A stretch of 39,020 bases of DNA, taken from IMG/VR virus record IMGVR_UViG_3300032296_003683, positions 1 through 39,020 of that record; one strand, 5' to 3'. This stretch comes from a virus. Within the stretch, counting starts at the first letter, position 1, and every line of letters starts with the position of its first letter. The position numbers and the translations under genes were made by a program. Shown piece by piece: positions 21,791-29,020 of this stretch. The notes under the pieces are model-generated. The model made no database searches. It saw only the letters and a program-made list of their open reading frames with translations, and had not been told where the DNA came from.

Positions 21791-22355
21791 TATAAGTACT
21801 CTCCCAACGGCTCATTTTTTCTCTAAAATTTTTTTTATATTCTTTAAAATCTGGACGCACATCTGTTTTATAAGACCAGTGATCTTCATCTATAAACTGA
21901 AACCAGATTAAATCTAAAAATTCGTTATCAGAAAAATCTTTTTTAGGACGCCAATGCAAAACATTTTCCCCCTCAAATGTAAGAATTGAATTATTTTTTA
22001 ACCAATATTCATTACCCTCAATAACTATTGACCAATCAGTATTTCCGTCTAGTTGATAGTCTATTGTAAACTGTGAAGGCACTTCGTCTATATGAGGAGT
22101 TAGTTTAGGATCGCCAAACTCTTTACTATATTGACCAAATGCTGCTGCATATAATTTTAAATTTTTACCATAAAGTTCTGATGCTTTGTTTGTAAGAATT
22201 GTAATGACTTCTTGAGGTAATAAATCTATATTTGACACTGGGCGAATGATTCTACCCCTTTTACTATCAATTTGACCATTAATACTATTTTTTAATTGTT
22301 TTAAATTTTTAATTGTATCAATATCAAAAATGTTATCAACTATTTGACCATTCAA
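21780..22355 (-). CDS. 2OG-Fe(II) oxygenase, HWR-type
   Basis: A 191-residue oxygenase: H88, D90 (TPHIDE), distal H134 in LHWRP, R136. Strands IDYQL, WSIVIEG and LTFEGE match the 10236 paralog residue for residue in position. It starts at TTG, supported by AGGTGG seven bases upstream and a TGGTATACT promoter above that; the nearby ATG is in another frame. Confidence 0.8.
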   Translation of the reverse strand: MNGQIVDNIFDIDTIKNLKQLKNSINGQIDSKRGRIIRPVSNIDLLPQEVITILTNKASELYGKNLKLYAAAFGQYSKEFGDPKLTPHIDEVPSQFTIDYQLDGNTDWSIVIEGNEYWLKNNSILTFEGENVLHWRPKKDFSDNEFLDLIWFQFIDEDHWSYKTDVRPDFKEYKKNFREKMSRWESTYNAI

Positions 22356-22375
22356 ATTAACACCACCTTTTTATA

Positions 22376-22384
22376 AGTATACCA
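22376..22384 (-). promoter_or_regulatory. Extended -10 promoter for the oxygenase pair
   Basis: Minus-strand TGG TATACT. Leaves a leader of about 14 bases containing AGGTGG (22368-22363) before the TTG start. Confidence 0.55.
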
Positions 22385-22513
22385 AACAAATTATCTTAAA
22401 TCAAAGATGAGCAGTTTATCCACATGCTCAGGTGTATTCCAGTTATTTAAAGGTCGCTGTCTCCCCCGACCACCCTGCGACTCCTCGATGAAGAGGTGCA
22501 GAGTTATATTATA
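22385..22513. other. GC-rich hairpin cluster with DnaA box
   Basis: A non-coding island much richer in GC than its surroundings. Three stem-loops: TGAGCA/TGCTCA at 22408-22430, GGTCG/CGACC at 22452-22471, and CTGC...CCTC/GAGG...GCAG at 22475-22501. The loop of the first contains a perfect DnaA box TTATCCACA (22416-22424). On its right lies a pure A/T stretch (from 22505). It could be a structured RNA of unknown class or an origin-type element. It lies between the Hsp20 stop and the oxygenase promoter. Confidence 0.5.
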
Positions 22514-22945
22514 TTATTTTATTTTAATAGTTTTAGGTTTCTTTTCTTCTGGAACAATACGATCAATTTGTATTTTTAACATACCGTCCTTTAGATCAGC
22601 ATTGGTAATCTCCATGTATTCTCCAAGCGCAAAAGATCTTGAGAATTGGCGAGTTGCAATTCCATTATGAACTACCTCTGGATATTTTTTTCTTCCATCA
22701 GTCTGATCCTTTAATTCACCCTTAATAAATAAAGTTCTATCATCTAAAGTGATTTCTATATCATCTTTAGAAAATCCAGCCACAGCAATAGAAACTAGAT
22801 AAGAATCTTCATCTAGTTTGACTATGTTGTAAGGTGGATACGACTGTGAGTTTGTTCTATATGCACTGTTTAGGCGACTCAACTCTTTGTTGAAACCAAT
22901 AAAAAATGGATCTTTAAAAAGATCCATAGCGAATGTACTTACCAT
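22514..22945 (-). CDS. Hsp20 / alpha-crystallin small heat-shock protein
   Basis: A 143-residue protein with the alpha-crystallin domain at about 37-135: PPYNIVKLDEDSYLVSIAVA, GFSKDDIEITLDDRTLFIKG and the late signature NGIATRQFSRSFALGE, ending in a C-terminal IxI-like VPEEKKPKTIKIK tail. A holdase preventing aggregation; phage copies, known also from cyanophages, are thought to help virion protein folding. Strong AAGGAGG six bases upstream, and a leader of about 50 bases from the promoter at 23005-23013. Confidence 0.9.
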   Translation of the reverse strand: MVSTFAMDLFKDPFFIGFNKELSRLNSAYRTNSQSYPPYNIVKLDEDSYLVSIAVAGFSKDDIEITLDDRTLFIKGELKDQTDGRKKYPEVVHNGIATRQFSRSFALGEYMEITNADLKDGMLKIQIDRIVPEEKKPKTIKIK

Positions 22946-23004
22946 TTTATTCCTCCTTCAAGCGAATAAGTTAATGTACCCCCCATTTGAGCAGATACAT
23001 ATAT

Positions 23005-23013
23005 ATTATATCA
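23005..23013 (-). promoter_or_regulatory. Extended -10 promoter for Hsp20
   Basis: Minus-strand TGA TATAAT. Gives a leader of about 50 bases, one of the longest here. Back to back with the rightward box at 23021-23026. Confidence 0.55.
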
Positions 23014-23020
23014 TATAGTG

Positions 23021-23026
23021 TATAAT
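23021..23026 (+). promoter_or_regulatory. -10 box, leaderless, gene 23033
   Basis: TATAAT six bases before ATG 23033. Confidence 0.6.
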
Positions 23027-23032
23027 AAAAAA

Positions 23033-23767
23033 ATGAACTTTGGTAAACTGTTTGTAGTTGGTGTCCCTATTGGAAATTTTGAGGATATGCCACCAAGGTC
23101 GTTAAGTTATATAAAAATAGCAAAAAATGTTGTAGCAGAAAGTCCAAATTCATTTATTAGAATGTGTGAAATTTTAAATATAGACCATTTACAAAAAAAT
23201 ATTATATCTATACATTTTGATTCAGACGGAACTAAACCTGGAAAAATGAATGAGTTAGAAAATATGACAAAAATAATAGAAATATTAAAATCTGGAGAAG
23301 ATGTTTATTTAGTTGCTGATGAAGGAATGCCAGGAATAGCCGACCCAGGTTCTAATATAGTAAAAGAATGCATAAAAAACAATATAAAAATTTTTTCTAC
23401 ACCTGGACCATCTGTTGTTATTGCTGCTGCTGTTGCTACTGGAGTTATGCATAACTTTATTTTAGAATCTTTTTTACCTTTTACCAGACAAGACAAAAAG
23501 TTATTTTTAAATAATAAAAAAAATCATGAATATCCAATGATAATAATGCTTAGAAATGAAAAAAATGAAACAGAGTTTAATAATGAAATTCCAGAATTTT
23601 TAGAGGATGCAAGTTTAATATTAGGAGAAAATAAGCAGGCTTCCCTTTGTTATAATTTAACATATCCAGAAGAACTTGTAATTCATGGCAGTATAAAAGA
23701 GTTATTTGAATATTTTTTATCAAATAAGCGAAACATCAAGGATAAAATATGTATAGTTATACATTAA
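23033..23767 (+). CDS. RsmI-like methyltransferase, second copy
   Basis: A 244-residue paralog of the 4443 gene: LFVVGVPIGNFEDMPPRSL, ADEGMPGIADPGS and TPGPSVVIAAAVATG. Same short form without the C-terminal region of cellular RsmI. The middle region where RsmI reads substrate (after FILESFLPF) differs strongly from the first copy, suggesting separate targets. An in-frame GTG at 23018 lies upstream of the -10 box, so 23033 is preferred. Confidence 0.8.
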   Translation: MNFGKLFVVGVPIGNFEDMPPRSLSYIKIAKNVVAESPNSFIRMCEILNIDHLQKNIISIHFDSDGTKPGKMNELENMTKIIEILKSGEDVYLVADEGMPGIADPGSNIVKECIKNNIKIFSTPGPSVVIAAAVATGVMHNFILESFLPFTRQDKKLFLNNKKNHEYPMIIMLRNEKNETEFNNEIPEFLEDASLILGENKQASLCYNLTYPEELVIHGSIKELFEYFLSNKRNIKDKICIVIH

Positions 23768-23779
23768 TTTTTTAGATTA

Positions 23780-23788
23780 TGGTATAAT
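23780..23788 (+). promoter_or_regulatory. Extended -10 promoter, leaderless, gene 23796
   Basis: TGG TATAAT (23783-23788), seven bases to ATG 23796. Confidence 0.6.
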
Positions 23789-23795
23789 AAAATTT

Positions 23796-24473
23796 ATGAG
23801 ATCTCCAGAAAAAGGACCTGCCTACGAAAAATATCTTGAATTTAAAAAATCACAACCAACAATATCTAATCAAGATTTTCAACCTTTTATTGTTGATAAT
23901 ATTTTTTCCGAAGAAGATATAAAATATATTTATAATCTTATAAATATAACTAACGAGGACAAAACATCTTTACAAAAATGGGCTGGTATGAAGGCTTGGC
24001 ATATGGATCTTGGCCCTAATATTAAAGAAAAAATACAAAAAGCAGTAAAAGAAAATATTGGAGAGCACGTTGTCATGTCTCAAGATCTTTCTTTTGCTAG
24101 ATACAGCGCAGAATATGGTTATGCTACAAACTTATACCCACACGTAGATACATTTTTTCAAAATAACAAAAATAAACAAAGAATGACATTTGACATTCAA
24201 CTTTATGCCGACGAAGAGTGGGGCGTTGTAGTTGAAGATGTAGAATATTTTTTAGAAAATAACCAGGCTTTAGTTTTTTGTGGCACACAGCAGCCACATT
24301 GGAGAAGACAAAAACAATTAAAAGATGGCAGCAGACAAGATATGGTTTTTTGTCATTTAGAGTATGTTGATGATACTCCATTAGATGATAATCAAGAAGA
24401 GATTATTCTTTCTAGAAGTAGATTTTTTTCAGAAACCTATAAAATGATTTACGACAAAGATTTATTTTACTAA
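23796..24473 (+). CDS. 2OG-Fe(II) oxygenase, HWR-type
   Basis: A 225-residue oxygenase with H116, D118 (YPHVDT), distal H168 in PHWRR and R170. Framework FDIQL, WGVVVEDVEYFL and ALVFCG. It is longer than the other HWR types at both ends, with a Lys-rich N-terminal 25 residues. Ends three bases before the convergent thermonuclease stop. Confidence 0.8.
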   Translation: MRSPEKGPAYEKYLEFKKSQPTISNQDFQPFIVDNIFSEEDIKYIYNLINITNEDKTSLQKWAGMKAWHMDLGPNIKEKIQKAVKENIGEHVVMSQDLSFARYSAEYGYATNLYPHVDTFFQNNKNKQRMTFDIQLYADEEWGVVVEDVEYFLENNQALVFCGTQQPHWRRQKQLKDGSRQDMVFCHLEYVDDTPLDDNQEEIILSRSRFFSETYKMIYDKDLFY

Positions 24474-24476
24474 TAA

Positions 24477-24887
24477 CTATTTCTTTTTTGCTTGCTCTCT
24501 TACTTTAGCCAATAATGCAAAATCTTTTATTTTTGTTTCGCCCATATAGCCCCAAGCATACCCGTCTTCAATCATTTGATGATTAACAGATTTATCTGAT
24601 CCATCAATAAAAACCCAACCAAGAATTCTTCCATATTTTTCTGAACTATCTGGTTTTTCAGTTTTTACAACAATATCCTTTGTATCTTTAAATTTTGACT
24701 TTAAATACTCTTTTGCCTCAAGACCTAAAGCCTTTTCAATTTTATCTGTAGTTCTAGATTCTGGGGTATCAATTCCAGCAAGCCTTAGTCTTTGTGCATA
24801 CGAAACGCTAAAACCAAGATCTATTTCGACATCTATTGTATCGCCATCTACTACATTTGTTACCTTTTTAATTCTATATTCATACAT
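24477..24887 (-). CDS. Thermonuclease (SNase family)
   Basis: A 136-residue staphylococcal-nuclease-fold protein. VVDGDTID at 12-19, LRLAGIDTPES at 34-44 and KYGRILG at 84-90 give the catalytic set R35, D40, E43 and R87, which by coincidence have the same numbers as in mature S. aureus nuclease. It cleaves DNA or RNA with Ca2+. No signal peptide, so it should act inside the cell, perhaps on host nucleic acid. Lies 13 bases after the glycosyltransferase stop, probably in one operon. Confidence 0.9.
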   Translation of the reverse strand: MYEYRIKKVTNVVDGDTIDVEIDLGFSVSYAQRLRLAGIDTPESRTTDKIEKALGLEAKEYLKSKFKDTKDIVVKTEKPDSSEKYGRILGWVFIDGSDKSVNHQMIEDGYAWGYMGETKIKDFALLAKVREQAKKK

Positions 24888-24900
24888 TTAAATACCCCTT

Positions 24901-26817
24901 TTATTTGTGATTGTGAAACATTTCTGCCTCATGCATCATATATATATTATTATATCCCCTTTTACTGAAGTCTTGACAGACTACAACCATTTCACAATCT
25001 GGCTTACCACTTACATAATTAATATGGCTCCACTTAGCACCATTCTTAAATGGTTCTGCCCTATATAGACAAAAACCACTAGACACAGAATAGTATTTTT
25101 TATATGGAAGTTTTTTATATTCTTCAAAATTTTCTTGAATTGCACTGTCGTATTCAGGACCTTCTCTAGTAGCCCATTGATCGTATAGCACCCTTTTTCG
25201 CATTGTTGCTGCTGCAACTATATCAAAATTGGGTTCTAAATTTTTAAAATTTAATATTTTTGCAACTGCAGGCATTTTAAATTCAACATCAATATCTATA
25301 ACAAGCACATAGTCTACACTATCTAAGAAATTACTTGCGTCAATTGTTTTGTTTCTTGCAATTGAAAGGTTTTTTACCCTATCTTCATCTTTAGTTGAGC
25401 CATAAAACTTTGTATTAATATTTTCAGAGACAATTGATACGCCAGCAAACATAGAATAATCTTGTTTAAAAATTAAACTTTTTGTAGAGTCTGTTGAATC
25501 ATTTTCGTATAATGACAAATAAAACTCATACTCTGGAAAATAATCAACCATAGCCTTTATTCTATTGTAGTAGTTAACATAAAAATCTTCGTCATTTCTT
25601 GCAATAGAGCATATTAATATTTTTTCTTTTTTATTTAATATTTCAGTTTTTATTATTTTTTTATCAACATATTTAGAAATGCAATCATCAATAAAATTTG
25701 CATAGTTCTGTTTTATTAAATTCCAATCATAAGTTTGACTATGCTTATATGAATTGTTACATAGTTCTGCGTAAATATCTTCATTTTTTAAAAGTTTAAT
25801 CTTATTATAATTTTCATCTTCAGTATCTGCAATTAGCATTGATTCGTTTATTTCTTCATTAGAAAAACCTCTAGCCCCAACAGTTGAGGTTATTATTGGA
25901 ATGCCATATCCAAGAGCCTTCATCATTTTTAAGTGGGTCCCAGATCCACCAGACATAGGGTTTATGAAAGCAAATGATGTTCTAAAATATTTATCCAAAG
26001 TCTCATCATCTACATAACCAGTAATATGCACATTGCTTGAAATACTACTAGGCTTAATTCCATTACCGCATCCACCTATAATAATAAAATTAAATTCTGG
26101 TAATGATTTAGCAAAACTAACTACCGCTTTTGCTGCCACCTTGTTTGGTGGATGTCCACTACCTACAAAAATAATATCTCTGGACTTAAGTCTATCTTTG
26201 TAATTAATTTTATTTTGAACAACTGTTCCATTAGGTATGTACGTCCCAACAATATCTTTTCCATAGTAGTTCTGTAATTTTATAAAATCTAATTTTGAAC
26301 AATATGTAATTTCTTTTGCTTGATTTAAAATACGAGTTTCCATGTTCTCAACTATGCTAAGAAGTTCTGGATTATTTCCATGAACTTGCTTTGCTAGTTC
26401 TAGTTCTGCATTATGTGAATTGTATATAATTGGAATATTTTTAACATTTTTAACAAGGGGCGAAACAGAGTAATGATCAACAATTAAAATGTCATGTTCT
26501 TTTGATATATTTGTTAAAACTTTACTAAATATATGCAGATCATCTTTTAATAGTTCAAAAACAGCATCATGGTTAAGGCTGGCAAAATCAGAAATAAGAT
26601 TTTTTCTGCGTCTATTCATAGTAGATCCTATTTGTGGCTGTAAATAAGTAATATTATTACCTATTTTTTTATCAATTAATTCATTGTTCCAATTAAATGA
26701 TAAAAACGTAACCTCATGACTAGTCAATGCCTCAAGTAAGGTTGCAGTTCTTTCTTTTCCCCCACTGTTTTTTGACCACTCTGGTAAATTAGCACTTACA
26801 ACTAAGATTTTTGCCAT
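24901..26817 (-). CDS. Two-domain glycosyltransferase (GT4 plus GT-A)
   Basis: A 638-residue fusion. Residues 1-380 are a GT-B, GT4-like glycosyltransferase: VVSANLPEWSKNSGGKERT at the donor-domain start, DIIFVGSGHPPNK, HITGYVDDETLDKYF and the sugar-nucleotide loop with SGGSGTHLKMMKAL. Residues about 390-638 look like a GT-A domain of the cryptococcal mannosyltransferase CMT1/CAP59 kind: ENDSTDST, LSIARN, VLVIDIDVEF (the DxD) and YDQWATREG. One polypeptide could add two successive sugars. The start at 26817 is set by a -10 box seven bases upstream; the ATG at 26826 overlaps that box. Confidence 0.75.
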   Translation of the reverse strand: MAKILVVSANLPEWSKNSGGKERTATLLEALTSHEVTFLSFNWNNELIDKKIGNNITYLQPQIGSTMNRRRKNLISDFASLNHDAVFELLKDDLHIFSKVLTNISKEHDILIVDHYSVSPLVKNVKNIPIIYNSHNAELELAKQVHGNNPELLSIVENMETRILNQAKEITYCSKLDFIKLQNYYGKDIVGTYIPNGTVVQNKINYKDRLKSRDIIFVGSGHPPNKVAAKAVVSFAKSLPEFNFIIIGGCGNGIKPSSISSNVHITGYVDDETLDKYFRTSFAFINPMSGGSGTHLKMMKALGYGIPIITSTVGARGFSNEEINESMLIADTEDENYNKIKLLKNEDIYAELCNNSYKHSQTYDWNLIKQNYANFIDDCISKYVDKKIIKTEILNKKEKILICSIARNDEDFYVNYYNRIKAMVDYFPEYEFYLSLYENDSTDSTKSLIFKQDYSMFAGVSIVSENINTKFYGSTKDEDRVKNLSIARNKTIDASNFLDSVDYVLVIDIDVEFKMPAVAKILNFKNLEPNFDIVAAATMRKRVLYDQWATREGPEYDSAIQENFEEYKKLPYKKYYSVSSGFCLYRAEPFKNGAKWSHINYVSGKPDCEMVVVCQDFSKRGYNNIYMMHEAEMFHNHK

Positions 26818-26824
26818 ATTACCC

Positions 26825-26830
26825 ATTATA
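26825..26830 (-). promoter_or_regulatory. -10 box, leaderless, gene 26817
   Basis: Minus-strand TATAAT, seven bases before ATG 26817. Confidence 0.6.
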
Positions 26831-26835
26831 CCCTA

Positions 26836-26844
26836 TGCTATAAT
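26836..26844 (+). promoter_or_regulatory. Extended -10 promoter, leaderless, gene 26852
   Basis: TGC TATAAT (26839-26844), seven bases to ATG 26852. Back to back with the leftward box; only 34 bases separate the two start codons. Confidence 0.65.
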
Positions 26845-26851
26845 TTTAAAA

Positions 26852-27538
26852 ATGGATTATGTGTATATATGTCGTAGTGGTGATAACGATGAATTAAGAT
26901 ATTCATTAAGATCAATTGAAGAAAACATGCCAGAAGGAAGAGTCTGGGTTGTGGGACATAGGCCAATTTGGTATATAGGAGATTTTATCCCTGTAGATGA
27001 TATTGGTGGAAAGTTTGATAATATTGTAAATTGTATAAAAACTGTTTCTGAAAATAACGATATATCTGATAATTTTATTTTAATGAATGATGATTTTTTT
27101 GCTTTAAATCCAATTGACAAACTAAAAAATTACCATGGCGGTTTATTAGAAAATAAAATAACAAGGTATAAAGAGTTAAGGATGGCTCCCAAATATATAA
27201 GATTGCTAGAACTAACTTTAAAACAATTAAAAGAAAATGGTATTAGTAATCCAATAGATTATGATATTCATGTTCCTATAATAATGAATAAAACAATATT
27301 AAAAGATGCAATTAATTTAGCCTTTTTCCCAAGATCGGCCTATGGTAATTTAGCCAAACTTGAGGCTATTAAAATTACTGATGTAAAAATATACAGCAAT
27401 GGTGAAAAAATTAATTGGCACGAAATTATAAACAATGATTTTGTATCAACAGAAGATAATTCTTTTATATCTTTAAAAAATAACATATTAGATAAAATGT
27501 TTGATAAACCAAGTCAATTAGAAAATCCTAGTTACTAA
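26852..27538 (+). CDS. Stealth-like / GT-A type glycosyltransferase
   Basis: A 228-residue protein beginning with VYICRSGDNDELRYSLRSI, then VWVVGHRP and FILMNDDFFAL, an acidic strand end with paired Asp as in GT-A enzymes and Stealth-type sugar-phosphate transferases. It lacks the longer conserved regions of full Stealth proteins, so the exact reaction is open. Divergent from the two-domain glycosyltransferase and probably part of the same pathway. Its stop lies two bases from the tRNA-Met gene on the other strand. Confidence 0.65.
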   Translation: MDYVYICRSGDNDELRYSLRSIEENMPEGRVWVVGHRPIWYIGDFIPVDDIGGKFDNIVNCIKTVSENNDISDNFILMNDDFFALNPIDKLKNYHGGLLENKITRYKELRMAPKYIRLLELTLKQLKENGISNPIDYDIHVPIIMNKTILKDAINLAFFPRSAYGNLAKLEAIKITDVKIYSNGEKINWHEIINNDFVSTEDNSFISLKNNILDKMFDKPSQLENPSY

Positions 27539-27540
27539 TG

Positions 27541-27614
27541 TACACCAGGTAGGACTTGAACCTACGATAGCCGAATTATGAGTTCGGTGCCTTAACCAAC
27601 TTGGCTACTGGTGC
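27541..27614 (-). tRNA. tRNA-Met (CAU)
   Basis: A 74-base cloverleaf: acceptor GCACCAG/CTGGTGT with a terminal G-U pair, D-arm GCC...GGC, anticodon stem CCGAA/TTCGG around loop CTCATAA, T-arm GTAGG/CCTAC with loop TTCAAGT. The anticodon stem lacks the three G-C pairs of initiators, so elongator Met is likely; Ile with a modified CAU is the alternative. CCA is not encoded. Confidence 0.9.
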
Positions 27615-27620
27615 TTATTG

Positions 27621-27693
27621 CGTCCCCAACGGGATTTGAACCCGTGTTAACGCCGTGAAAGGGCGACGTCCTAGGCCACTAGACGATGGGGAC
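27621..27693 (-). tRNA. tRNA-Glu (UUC)
   Basis: A 73-base cloverleaf: acceptor GTCCCCA/TGGGGAC, D-arm GTC...GAC, anticodon loop CTTTCAC, T-arm ACGGG/CCCGT with loop TTCAAAT. The outermost anticodon-stem pair is T-T, a mismatch at positions 27-43. CCA is not encoded. Confidence 0.9.
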
Positions 27694-27694
27694 T

Positions 27695-27770
27695 TGGCTG
27701 GCTCACCAGGTTTCGATCCTGGGACATCCGAATTAACAGTTCGGCACTCTACCAACTGAGTTATGAGCCA
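27695..27770 (-). tRNA. tRNA-Asn (GUU) with encoded CCA
   Basis: A 76-base gene: acceptor TGGCTCA/TGAGCCA with seven pairs, D-arm ACTC/GAGT, anticodon stem CCGAA/TTCGG around CTGTTAA, T-arm CCAGG/CCTGG with loop ATCGAAA, discriminator G and a genomic CCA. The T-loop begins with A instead of T54. First of the three tRNAs in transcription order, one base from tRNA-Glu. Confidence 0.9.
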
Positions 27771-27778
27771 ATAAAATA

Positions 27779-27787
27779 ATTGTATCA
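27779..27787 (-). promoter_or_regulatory. Promoter of the tRNA cluster
   Basis: Minus-strand TGA TACAAT (27784-27779). Transcription would begin almost at the mature 5' end of tRNA-Asn. Confidence 0.55.
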
Positions 27788-27812
27788 TCTTTGCCATTAT
27801 TTTTCAACTACC

Positions 27813-27821
27813 TGCTATAAT
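27813..27821 (+). promoter_or_regulatory. Extended -10 promoter, leaderless, gene 27828
   Basis: TGC TATAAT (27816-27821), six bases to ATG 27828. Confidence 0.65.
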
Positions 27822-27827
27822 AATTAC

Positions 27828-28463
27828 ATGAATAATTTTGATATGGAAAATTTTGAGTCTATAGTCGTTAAAAATTTTTTATCTGAAGAACATATTAAAA
27901 ATATTATAAATGATTTTCAAAATAAAATAGATAACAATGTAAAAAATAATAAAAATAAATATGCTGATTTTAAAATAAATGAAAAAATGGGCATGTTTAT
28001 GTATGAAGTTGAGGCTAAAAATAATCCAGAATTATTTGAGCATATAGGCACAAGATTAAAAGAAGTTTTTGGTATTGAACTACCATCATCCTGTGGTTTA
28101 CAGTATTTAAGATATAGCAAAGAAACGGGATTTGAGCCAAATGTTAGACCACATGTAGATAGGGTAGAAAAAGAGCAACCGCATATGATTGCATTTAGTC
28201 TTGCAATAAATAATGCTAACAAAGAGCCTTGGTCAATGTATATAAATAAAACAAAGTATGATCTTAAAGATCATGACGCTTTATTTTTTAATGCAACAAA
28301 TACATTACATTGGAGACCATCAAGAAAATTTTCTGAAGAAGATTATTTTGATGTTTTAGTATTTCGTTTTTATGACTATCAAAGTAAAATAATTCTGCCA
28401 GAAGAATTACAGAAAAAACTTGAAGAAGAAAGAATAGATTTGTTTGTAAATTATTATTATTAA
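27828..28463 (+). CDS. 2OG-Fe(II) oxygenase, HWR-type
   Basis: A 211-residue oxygenase: H109, D111 (RPHVDR), distal H161 in LHWRP, R163. The framework WSMYINKTKYDL and ALFFNA matches the other HWR copies. The start at 27828 is preferred over an upstream in-frame codon near 27780, which would lie above the -10 box. Convergent with the P4H-like gene at 28471. Confidence 0.8.
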   Translation: MNNFDMENFESIVVKNFLSEEHIKNIINDFQNKIDNNVKNNKNKYADFKINEKMGMFMYEVEAKNNPELFEHIGTRLKEVFGIELPSSCGLQYLRYSKETGFEPNVRPHVDRVEKEQPHMIAFSLAINNANKEPWSMYINKTKYDLKDHDALFFNATNTLHWRPSRKFSEEDYFDVLVFRFYDYQSKIILPEELQKKLEEERIDLFVNYYY

Positions 28464-28470
28464 TTAATTT

Positions 28471-29019
28471 TTATTTTAAAAAATCTTTATCTGCAAACCG
28501 TTTTTGTGAAGTGTGCATATACAAAGCCGTATATCTATGTCCAGACTCTACCATATTAATTCCATGGATATATTCTGTTCCAGCACTTGGAAAAAATACT
28601 GCCGATAGTTTTCGTGGTTTATAGGTAAAACCTTGATTTGGAAAATAAATCTCTCCACCGCTATAATCTGATGGATCATTAAGGTACATAATAGTGCTCC
28701 ATTCAATAAAAGGTTCTGGCCCTTGTGCATCAATATGCAAATCTCCTTTAGTTCCCGCTGTCCAGTGCGATCCAAATGCTTTAAAGACATACATATTATT
28801 TAAATAACCATTTAAACCCTTTTGCATCTCATTAGATTTGTGTCCATATTTTATTAATAAATCCATTACTGTTTTATTATATGGAAACGCAGTTCCACCA
28901 TATCTTTGCTTATAATATTCTGGATAAGGATTTTGTTCTGATGGGTTGTTCATTTCATTAATTAATGTTTGAGCATCTTGCTCTGTAATAAAATTGTCTA
29001 CCACTGTTATTCTATGCAT
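28471..29019 (-). CDS. Prolyl-4-hydroxylase-like 2OG-Fe(II) oxygenase
   Basis: A 182-residue P4Hc enzyme, the most compact of the five. Ligands H95, D97 (LHIDA), distal H152 (IHGI); R162 (GHRYTA). GGEIYFP at 121-127 and KLSAVFFPS at 137-145. It is the last gene of the leftward operon from 34193 and starts next to the stop of a glycosyltransferase-like gene, with AAGGAAGG upstream. The adjacent pairing of a proline hydroxylase and a glycosyltransferase recalls the hydroxyproline-glycosylation pathway of Skp1. Confidence 0.85.
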   Translation of the reverse strand: MHRITVVDNFITEQDAQTLINEMNNPSEQNPYPEYYKQRYGGTAFPYNKTVMDLLIKYGHKSNEMQKGLNGYLNNMYVFKAFGSHWTAGTKGDLHIDAQGPEPFIEWSTIMYLNDPSDYSGGEIYFPNQGFTYKPRKLSAVFFPSAGTEYIHGINMVESGHRYTALYMHTSQKRFADKDFLK

Positions 29020-29020
29020 A

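Noticed and set aside
27541-27780. tRNA cluster as a phage attachment site
   Set aside because: No integrase or recombinase is visible, and the tRNAs are complete genes with their own promoter; no direct repeat was found.
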